A stretch of 64,000 nt of DNA from Blepharisma stoltei. Taxonomy: Eukaryota; Ciliophora; Heterotrichea; Heterotrichida; Blepharismidae. A program made the translations under genes and the position numbers. Below the pieces are notes generated by a model, which was not told where the DNA came from, did not search any database, and saw nothing but the letters and a program-made list of their open reading frames with translations. Numbering within the stretch: position 1 is the first letter of the stretch; the number at the start of each line of letters is the position of its first letter. Of the stretch, positions 40,887-49,232 are shown piece after piece. Location of the stretch: positions 372,001 through 436,000 of the forward strand of contig CAJZBQ010000056.1 of NCBI GenBank assembly GCA_914767885.1, in the 5' to 3' direction.

Positions 40887-43357
40887 TTAATTATTATGCA
40901 CACATTGCTTCAATAAAGGCTTCTCATCTCTGGCTGTTTTCGTAAGCGAAAGCAGTCGATTTACCTTTAGCCTAGACTGGGTTTGACTAAGTCTTAAAAC
41001 TGGTTGTGAAATTTCATTCATAAGCTGTTCTTTTCGATCAGTATATTTTGGATCATACAGCGGATTCCTCAATGGCTGCTTATAAGTGGTGCTTTTCTTC
41101 AAAATTCTGTCATTCTGAGTATTATTGTGGTCTTGGTTAAGCTCAGTTAATCTTGTCTGCAACGAAAAAATTTCTGCTCTAATCTCATTTCCTACACTAA
41201 GAGTCTTTGACTTTTCTCTCCTCTTCGAAGAATTTTTCATACAAGATAATATAGGCGATTCGTCATCATTTCCAGTCCTATCTGTATATTCTCCTGGCAA
41301 AACTCCTTTGAATTGGAATTCAGTGATGCTGAACCTTGGCTCTTCCATCTCGTTTTTTTCATATCGCGAAATTCCATTCCTCCTTTTTTCTTTTAAAGGA
41401 GTTTTGCTTCTTCTTTGTAAATAGCAATTTAATGAGTCTTTTAGTGAGGTCCTTGCGGTTTCATTGCTGCTCTTATATAAATCTTGACTTGAAAAAGTTG
41501 TCATTCCGCCTGTTGATTTTCGAGGGTTTGAGCTTGATCGTTGCAGGCTTTTAATTTTGCTGAGACGAGTAAAATAGTTTTGCTGGTAAATTTCTGATGG
41601 CGAATCAGGGGCTTCTTTATTTTTGAATAAAGAATTTCTTGAAGGATGTTTGTCGTTAGAGTGCTTTAAAATAGTTGGGAGAGGGTTATTTTCCATTTTA
41701 CTAAGTTCAGCCGAAATAGCGGTAACTTGAGCGTTCTCGTAATTTGTATTCTTTTCTGCATTTTTTGATGTATCTAATTTTTGCTTTGTAATCTCTAACA
41801 GGTTGATCGTTTGATATTCAAGATTTGAAGGAATGTTAATAAGTTTATCTGGAGAAATTCTTTTTTTGGAAGATTTAGCAAGAGATTTTATGAATTTTTC
41901 AGTATTAGAACAATTACTGGGCTTTGGAGATGATTTTTGTTTTGAGAGTTTATAGAAATTTCCCATAGATGGCGCTGTTTGCCCTTGAATCGCCCATGAG
42001 GAAAATTTCTTGGTTTGACCAAACCATATGGTACTGGTCGAACCAAAAAATTTCCCCAGTGGGCAAATCAAGGGCAAACAGCGACATCTATGGGAAATTT
42101 CTATAGGTGATTCTGCTAGATTTGGTTCTATAGGAAATGAATATTTTAAAGGTCCATCTAGTGTTGAGTTTTTATTGAGATCTAATTCATTTTCCAGTAA
42201 GTTTTTTTGCAAAATATTATTTTCTATGACTGGGGAAATAATTTGAGGGGAAGACTCAATGGATTCCTTCATCGAATCTAAATTTTCTGTTTTTGAGGTA
42301 TTGCAAAATAAGTTATCAATCATTTTGCAGGGCGAGAATACAGAAGCTTCATTACCAGGGCTCTTAATATTAGAGTCTGAAATAGCTAAAAGATTTGTTG
42401 GTTCTTGGTCAACATTATATAAATTTGAGTTTACTTTACTTTCTTCTAAGACTTGCTCAGAATAAGATGAATTATTTTCTTTTAAACTTTGATTGCGCTC
42501 TGAAAAAAGAACTACTTCCAAAGAGCATTTTTCAGAATTTGGCTCATTTTCAGTGATAAGCCTAGCATTCTCTTTAATACCTACTGATTTTTCACAAATA
42601 GCCTTGTTTTGTTCAGCTATGTCAATCCTTTTTTCATTTTTTTCTATGGTATTAAAAACTAGATCATTACTATTTTGGCTCTTTTCTTCTTTCGCAATTG
42701 TATTGGAGACTTCATTTTCTGCATCAGACTTTTCCGGAAATATAAATTTATTAGCTTTTGAGCTAGGATACAATACTGGCTCTTCTATTGCAGAGGCTTT
42801 GAAAATTGCTTTAGAAGCTTCTTCAATAGGTTTCTCAGACAATTCAGACTTCCCGAGGTCTTTTTCGCAAAATTCTGCTATTAATAATTTGTTATCTTCC
42901 TCATTATTTTTATTCTCTTTTTCTTTAGATTTAAGCACAGAATCCTTATCTCTCTTGTCTTCAGAGCTATCTTGCAAAATGGCCATATCTTGAGAAAAAT
43001 CGGGATCTATTCTTTCTTTTTCCTCATCATAGAAAGTTTTTTGTACTTCTTGATTATTTGATATAGCGTTATTAATTGAACTTGTGTTGCTAATCCATGA
43101 TCTTTCGAAAACTCTTGGCGTATCTGCATTTATTTCCCCAGGATATGAAGCAATAGGCCTATCAAGTGAAGTGTACACAGATAAATCTTGATTAGAGCTT
43201 CTGTCAATTTTAAAGCACTCAAAAGAAGGTTCCTCCTCAAAAAAAATTTTTTTTGGAGTCTGATTTAAGTTTTCCTCAGTTAGGTTAATAGGTGTAACTA
43301 CTTCTTCTATACATTTTGGATGAATTTGAGCCAGCAGAAGAGGATTACGGACTGGTT
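40887..43357 (-). CDS. Long Ser/Asn/Glu-rich disordered protein, 5' end unresolved
   Basis: The open frame runs without a stop from about 43357 to TAA at 40887-40889, about 820 codons including an inserted 51. It is dominated by S, N, E and K (for example ENKNNEEDNKLLIAEFCEK) with a basic C-terminal part (SLTKTARDEKPLLKQC) and a short helical block (EIFSLQTRLTELNQD). No domain is recognised. No ATG opens the conserved part, so a 5' exon must lie upstream, possibly the PH-domain unit at 43413-44024, though no in-frame join was found. A foldback IES (41953-42105) lies inside. Confidence 0.6.
41953..42105. mobile_element. Foldback IES P4 (153 bp), in frame and stop-free
   Basis: TA at 41951-41952 and 42104-42105 frame arms TAGAAATTTCCCATAGATG and CATCTATGGGAAATTTCTA, continuing as an inverted repeat of about 70 bp per arm (GCTGTTTGCCCTTGA and TCAAGGGCAAACAGC). 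Excision joins NLAESP to KLSKQKSSPKP in frame. Its length is divisible by three and it has no in-frame stop, so retention would add 51 residues. Confidence 0.82.
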
Positions 43358-43412
43358 AATAAAATTAATTAATAAAAATGCAAAATGATTTTAAATTAAT
43401 TCAATTAATTGA

Positions 43413-44024
43413 TTATATCTCAAAAGTTTCAGGGATTTTGTCAGGCTGCTCATTTTCTAACTTTATTATGCCTCCATTGCTTTCAAATACTCCTGCCCCT
43501 TCAATAGAAAACGAAGGAGCACGGCTGTATAATGAAACTGCAGGTTTCACCTGAGACGTTTCAACTGGTCCAGAATAGGAAAGACTTTTCTTTCAAGTTC
43601 GAGATTTAACATAGTCACATTTTCTTCTTAAATCCGGATCAACTGGTACAAATAGCGATCTTAATACTTTGCATCAATCATCATGTACTTTTTTGTTTTC
43701 TGCATATAATATAAATACCCTATCAGTTGTAACCATTTCCAAAGGATAATTAAAGTCACATTTGTCTTTAGTCTTCGGGTTTGGCTCAAAACCAACTATT
43801 TCAGCTATTTTATATGATTTTTCTGGTATAGCATTGGAGTGACTCTGGGTGTAATAAAAAACTCCATGAATTAAATCGAGCACAAACCATCGTTTTGTGA
43901 ATTTTGAAAGGAACCATACGACTTTCTTCTCATGCTTTAGTTTCTTCAAATAGCTCTGCATTATTTTTGGTCCCTGAGTTTTAATTACCTTATAGTGAGG
44001 ATCAATGTTGAAGCATTCTGCCAT
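43413..44024 (-). CDS. PH-domain protein
   Basis: From ATG 44024, MAECFNIDPHYKV precedes a pleckstrin-homology fold: QSYLKKLKH, WFLSKFTKRWFVLDLIHGVFYYTQS, EIVGFEPNPKTKDK, NYPLEMVTTDRVFILYAENKKVHDDWCKVL, with the invariant Trp of the C-terminal helix encoded by TGA. This probably binds phosphoinositides or a protein partner at a membrane. After the PH fold come a basic stretch (LRRKCDYVKSRTWKK) and a short tail ending TFEI, TAA 43413-43415. It may be the first part of the neighbouring long gene, the AT-rich spacer 43358-43412 being a possible IES; that is not proven. Confidence 0.75.
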
Positions 44025-44205
44025 CTTAATAATGCTAGATTTTACGGAATTTAATATAATAATGATTGCAAGTCCTTTATAGCAGACTCTAGCGCTTTAA
44101 TAAAAGCTAGTAATTCACCTTTTAAGTATATAAAGTAGGCTAAAAATCTGTTGATATTATTTTATTTATAACTCAATAAAATTTTATATTTTAATTAAAA
44201 ATAAT

Positions 44206-45664
44206 TATGGAAACAGAGCTAGATGGAGCTGCTCTATTGGATGAAAATCTTTGGAAAATCATCGAAAAGAAACTCATGTTCATTAATGATCCTAAACAAG
44301 GAAGTAATTTTTAATTAGTCCCTGTAAATTCCTCTTCAAATCAAGCATATCAAGAAATTCTATCTCTACATGAACATATGGGTCAAGCTAAATTTGGCAC
44401 AAGTCAGCCTTGGAAAGCAGCCCCAAAAGGTTTTAAAACAAGCATCAGTGACAACGAAGGCTTTTTAAGTTTCCAAAGAGAAGTTGACATTCAGCTTGAA
44501 GAAATCACTCTCCTTCTTGAAAAATTCCAAGAAAAAGTTGAAAATAATGAAGTTGAGTAATTCATATGCAGACAAGAGCAGCTAGCCCAAGATATCCATA
44601 AAGAAGAAGACCAAATTGAGATGATTGAGCAAAGTTTAAATGAAACCACCAATGATTTCAGTAATCGTCAAGAGCATTTTGGATTTGTTTTAAAAGATGC
44701 CCAAGGTGCAATTGACGAAATAAAAAATCTACTGATTCAAGGTCGTGAAAAAGTTACATTAGAGTCTACAGTAAATAAACTTGAAGAAGAGCTTTCACGC
44801 GCCCATATAGTCATAGATGATCTCCAAACTAAAGAAAAATCCCTTAGCGAGCAGCTTTCCAAGCTTAAAACAGAAAGTGAATCAAGCATAAAGCGAGCCA
44901 AATCAGAGCTGGATGCTTTACAAAAGCAGCATTTCAGCCTTAAAAACGCTTACGATTCTTTGCATACAACTCATTATCAAGTCTCTTCTCAGTCATCAAC
45001 TGAAATAGAGACTCTAAAAGCTGAAATAGGAAGGCTTCAGAGGCTTTATGATGCACTAAAAGAAGAACAAATAACAAAAGAAGAAGTCCACGAATCCTTA
45101 AAAAAACTTTTAATCGACACTTCAGAAAGGGCTGACAGCCTTAAAGAGCAGCTTGAGAAGAGAGACCAGGATGGAGAAAGAATGCTCTCAAAAGCAGATA
45201 TAACGATTGCTTCACTTGAAAATGAGCTCGTCAAAGTAAAATCGTCATGGATGCAAGATGTGGAACTTTTAAGCCAGGTAAGGCTAGAAAGAGATACTGT
45301 ACAAACACAATATTCACTGCTGGAACAAAAATTTAGCAAGGTTTTACAGGAAAATAAAGCTCTGAAACAAAAAGTGGAAGAGCTTAAGCAGGAGGCTAGG
45401 GCAAACTTTGAAGCCGCAAAAATCCCAGTCACCCCTGATATGAATGTGAGAACTGCAACTGGCTCGGCATCTAGATTGGAAATTGAGTTTCAAAGGGAAA
45501 TTGAAAAAATGAAGCGTGAGTATGAGACTGAAATTGACAAGCTAACAGAAGAGCTGGTGTGGTTTCGAGCCAAACTGGAGTCTGAAAAGCAGTGGGGTCA
45601 GCAGCTAGCAGATAGAAATCAAAAGCTTCAAGAACAACTGGAACAGGTTAGACAGCAAATTTAA
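44206..45664 (+). CDS. Coiled-coil protein with two 15-nt introns
   Basis: From ATG 44206 (METELDGAALLDENLW) two mini-introns are spliced (44304-44318 and 44557-44571), giving KQGI-PVNSSSNQAYQEI and EVE-QEQLAQDIHKEED. From there almost the entire protein is heptad-rich coiled coil (LEEELSRAHIVIDDLQTKE, IGRLQRLYDALKEEQI, LEKRDQDGERMLSKAD), ending EQLEQVRQQI before TAA. It resembles basal-body or golgin-like rods, but no specific family is claimed. No IES is needed. It is divergent from the PH-domain gene. Confidence 0.8.
44304..44318 (+). other. 15-nt intron
   Basis: GTAATTTTTAATTAG removes an in-frame TAA and TAG and joins KQG to PVNSS with a restored ATC codon. Confidence 0.88.
44557..44571 (+). 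other. 15-nt intron
   Basis: GTAATTCATATGCAG removes a TAA and joins NNEV to EQEQLAQD with a restored GAA codon. Confidence 0.88.
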
Positions 45665-46502
45665 AAACTCTAATGGCAAATGGTTGATTTTATAGTACAT
45701 AACACTTTTTCAATACTTTAAATAAGAAGTATATAATTTCAATATAAACCTCATAGACAAACTAAATATTAGCTGACTTACTTTCCGTTTGGTAAGCTAG
45801 CAGTGTATTTTTCTCCATAATGAAGAGTTTAATTTATGTTATAAAATTTTAAATGAATTGTTTTCCTATTTTAAAAATCCAAGTTTTAATGCTTGAAATG
45901 CAAAATCGAATAGAATTATAAAATTATATTTAAATAATTCGAGTTATTTAATATATAATTTGCCATTTCTTTATCATAAATTTTAACTAAAGAGGTAAAA
46001 TTTTCCAAAAAATTAGGTATTTTCGAATTGTTTTGTTCGATAAATAATATGGGAGAGTCATATTCAAATCTAATTCCTATTCAATAAAGTTTTATCGTTT
46101 CAAGTATTAAAGTACTGTTCTCACAAACAAGTATATCTAGAAATGGATCCTCAAGAATATGAAATCGAAGAAGACATTGAAGTGGAGGAAGGTGGTGAAG
46201 AACACTTACCCCGCCCTATTTAATAATGAACACAATCATCATTTTTTTCTCGAATTTTGATGTTATTTTTTCTTTACTTAAAATAGTGTAAGAATTTTAT
46301 AATATTTTTTTGAAATTCGGAAAAAAAAATAGTAAATTTTCACACAAAATTATATAATTTATACTTAAAAATGCTTATTAAGATTTTTTAATGCTTTTAT
46401 ATAAAATATTTGATGTCTTTCTTTGATTTTTTTTTATTTTCTTTGCTTATGATCTTTTATATCCTCTAACAAAAAATTAATTTTAAAAAATATATTCACT
46501 AA
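45665..46502. other. Intergenic AT-rich stretch with one tiny open frame
   Basis: About 840 bp, very AT-rich. The only protein-like piece is an ATG at 46143 giving MDPQEYEIEEDIEVEEGGEE and six more residues before TAA. It could be a micro-exon or a small acidic peptide; support is weak. Nothing else was recognised. Confidence 0.35.
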
Positions 46503-46892
46503 CTCCCCCCCCCCCCCCTCCGTGAGCGAACAAAACCATTAGAAAAATCACCATTTTTTGACCAAAAACCCACCCTCCGTGAGCGAGCAAAAATTTTTTT
46601 AATAGAAAAAATTTTAATGGAAAAAAATTTTGATATATAAGTGATAATTAGTATAATGAAATCTAGAGCTAATTCTGTTTAATTTTAAACAAATTGCGTT
46701 TTAAAACATAAATTTTGCAAATTAAATTAATATTTGCTTCCCAATTTTTGCAAATTAGGATTTTTTTAAATTTCGAAAAAAATATTTTTTATAAAATTTA
46801 TATATAAATTTTTTTTAAAAAAAAAAAATTAACCCCCCTCCGTGAGTGAACAAAATTTTTTTTGTTCGCTCACGGAGGGGGGGGGGGAGTAA
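46503..46892. mobile_element. Pogo-type MITE, full-length intergenic copy
   Basis: TAA lies at 46500-46502 and 46890-46892. Ends are CTC plus a long C-run and CTCCGTGAGCGAACAAAA, with inner second copies at both sides. Almost identical, through the AT-rich middle, to 25349-25737. It lies 31 bp upstream of the ARL2BP start, so it may affect the promoter if not removed. Confidence 0.92.
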
Positions 46893-46923
46893 ATAAAAAT
46901 GAACAAAACGGATAGTTAATTTT

Positions 46924-47762
46924 ATGGAGTGGGAGCTAGAAAATGACTCTTTTAATGGGATGTCTGAAGATGAATTCGAAATTTCTGCTTCAGGAACTTG
47001 CATGGAAGACGACTTATTTGATTTGACAATTGGGAAGCTAGAAGACATCGTGGTTTCAGATGAGTTCACCTCCATTCAGCAAGGTTTCATGAAGAAGTAC
47101 AGCTCAGAATTTACAGACGAGGAAGAGAACAAGTTGATCTATATGGATATTTTCCAAGAATATCTCAGGACGATTGAAAAATACATTGAAACACATCTGG
47201 ATGTGGATATGAACCATTTTGGAAGGATGCTGAGGAACAGACAGGAAGAAATTGATGGCCCACTGTTTGAAATGCTCCTGAGCTTCACTGATTTCACGGT
47301 CTTCAAGGAGCTCATGCTAACTCTTTCGCCATTAAGAGCGGGCTTTAATCATTGGAAAAATCCCTTTTGGGAAAATTAGCTCTCTTTAAGAGCTAGAAAA
47401 AAATTACAATAAAATTTTTTGTATAAATTATTTTTTAAATATAATTAAGTAAATCATTATAAACAGATCTCTAGTTAATTCTATTAAATTTTAGTCCATA
47501 AATTTAAGTTAAGTCAGATTTTTCAAATATTGCAATTTAGATTTCAAAAAGTTTTTTATGCACAATTTTAATATAAAAATAAAAAAAAATTTAATCTTCA
47601 ATTAAGAGAGAAAAAATACCTTTCTTAAAGGGAGAAATAAGCAATAAAGATAGCGGGTCGCTCCAAGTCAGTGGTCAGAGGTATGCAATTCATTCAGATG
47701 AGATGACTGAAGGAGAAATTCGCATGGACTTAGATGGTTTGTGTATCAGCAAAATCCGCTAA
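46924..47762 (+). CDS. ARL2BP: ARL2BP/BART-domain protein
   Basis: The BART domain is nearly complete: GKLEDIVVSDEFTSIQQGFM, KYSSEFTDEEENKLIYMDIF, EYLRTIEKYIETHL and GPLFEMLLSFTDFTVFKEL match vertebrate ARL2BP (LEDII-DDEFQ-LQ--FM, F-D-EENKLIY--IF-EY, MLL-FTDF-AFKE). That protein binds ARL2/ARL3 GTPases and acts at the basal body and cilium. Start ATG 46924. A 319-bp IES (47321-47639) lies after the last BART helix; removal gives ELML-SNKDSGSLQVSGQRY and a C-terminus LDGLCISKIR with TAA at 47760-47762. Confidence 0.92.
47321..47639. mobile_element. IES (319 bp), diverged MITE family 3, in ARL2BP
   Basis: TAA at 47318-47320 and 47637-47639. The left part (CATTGGAAAAATCCCTTTTGGG, AAAATTAGCTCTCTTTAAGAGC) is a diverged form of the MITE end and is shared with 49415-49729 and part of 37233-37620. 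Excision restores the frame. Confidence 0.82.
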
Positions 47763-48018
47763 AGTTGTAGCTAAATTTCAAAATAACTAAATTTATATTT
47801 CTGAGCAATGGATTTAATAAATCAATATAAATAAAAATAGAATATTCTTTATTCTTTATCATACAGAATAATAACAAATCTAAAAAGGACGCCTCCCTGT
47901 ATTGAATATCCTTAATATAAGCAAATTCTGATGGAACTGAATTTCTTCTTCCAATTTAATATCATTTCCATGCTTAAATAAGCTTCATTATACATTATTT
48001 ATTACGCACTTTACGAAT

Positions 48019-49108
48019 ATGAAGACCCGCTTAAGGATTTTTGAAAACAAAAAGCACAATTTTTCGTCCAAGTATCAATCAGATGATTTGGATTCTCAGT
48101 GCATGGAAACCAAAGATTAGATTAATTAGATTAATTAGTTTTAGCGGGTCACGGAGGTTTATTTCAGCCTCTACCCAGCGCTGCCAGCTTCAGGCTTGCG
48201 CCCTAAGCACCGGCTCTGTTGCTCACTCCATTTTCTGTCGACGTCACCAAAAAATGGTGACGTCGTCATCTGACAGGGAGACTCACCCAGGTACTCCTTT
48301 GATCAGGGTCTAGTGACCGGCGCCGTCCTTTCTGGGGAGGGGGAAAAGTAGCCTTCCGGAGTCTTCTTCAGGTCCTCAAGCTCCACTACAAGCTTCCTCA
48401 CTTCCTTCTAGTCCTGAAGTGTGACTCCTGATTCTGCGGCTCTGGTCTTCTCGTCTTTGTGAGAGAGGCAAAAAAACCTTGTCGTGGTGTCCCGACCAAG
48501 GTAAAAAAAAACCACCCTGGACACAATATCCAGGCCCCGTTTACTTCTTAACCCCGTAGTCCCTGAGGGTACAGGAGAAGGACGGGTCGGATGGCTCGCC
48601 ATTTTAATTGTGTGGAAACCAAAGAAGAAAGCGAAATGTCAACCGAGGAATCGCCAATTCATGAGGCGCATTAAAAAATATAAAAAAATTCTTAGTATAT
48701 GCATGTTTAACCCACTAGACTTATTATTTACTATCTCCCATTCATGAAAGTTGCGCCAAAAAAATTCGAAGGAAAAGAAATCGGAAATCTGACTACCAAG
48801 TCAACATTCTCAAAGCCCACTTCGATATGAACACAAATTGGACCAAAGAACAAGTAGTTGAGCTTGCCAAACAAGCTGGACTTTCAGAAGCACAGGTTTA
48901 TAAGTGGGGCTGGGATTATAAGAAAAAGTTGCGTCTTGAAGGGAAGTGTGAAAACGACATCAACCTTCAATGTGAAGAAACACTGGCTCCAAGCGTCCTT
49001 GATTATGAACTGTATTTGGTTCAGAAAGACTATCGCAGGTCAGTCACCAGTTGGAATTTTGGAAGTTCGATTGGGTTATTTTCTTCACCTTATAGCCTTT
49101 TGGCTTAG
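48019..49108 (+). CDS. Homeodomain-like DNA-binding protein
   Basis: With the SINE-like insert (48118-48612) and a short IES (48674-48726) removed, the frame reads MKTRLRIFENKKHNF ... SQCMETKEESEMSTEESPIHEAHYLLSPIHES, then a homeodomain-like block: KKIRRKRNRKSDYQVNILKA, HFDMNTNWTKEQVVELAKQA and GLSEAQVYKWGWDYKKKL. Three helices are predicted, with basic arms at both ends. The third helix reads VYKWGWDYKK and not the usual WFQNRR, so DNA contacts may differ. A short tail follows and the stop is TAG. It probably acts in the nucleus as a transcription regulator. It is convergent with the gene ending at 49233. Confidence 0.75.
48118..48612 (-). mobile_element. SINE-like insertion, family B copy 1, in homeodomain gene
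   Basis: TGGAAACCAAAGA at 48105-48117 and 48613-48625 flanks the insert. The left edge starts with TTAGATTAATTAGATTAATT; the right edge is CGCCATTTTAATTG. It shares GACGTCACCAAAAAATGGTGACGTC, a self-complementary block near 48238-48263, with the copy at 54411. The duplication has no TA; removal keeps the frame. Confidence 0.8.
48674..48726. other. Short IES (53 bp) in homeodomain gene
   Basis: ATTA repeats hold TA at 48672-48673 and 48725-48726; excision gives HEAHY-LLSPIHESCAKKIRRKR in frame. An alternative 8-bp repeat (ATTCATGA, 48657-48664 and 48740-48747) would also restore the frame but has no TA. Confidence 0.65.
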
Positions 49109-49232
49109 TTATGTAATTCAAATTTTGAAATTAAATATACAAATAAAAATGTAAGGATATTTGGTATATTAAAATAAATATATATAAATGATTAAAAATA
49201 AAATGGTGTTAATGCAGCTAATACAATATAAA

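Noticed and set aside
42493-42993. Plus-strand 166-codon hydrophobic open frame
   Set aside because: It is antisense to the long Glu/Ser/Asn-rich gene; the Phe/Ser/Leu composition is the expected shadow of it.
48657-48747. ATTCATGA repeat as the boundary of the short IES in the homeodomain gene
   Set aside because: It restores the frame, but the repeat has no TA; the ATTA pair gives a TA-bounded, equally in-frame solution. Kept as an alternative only.
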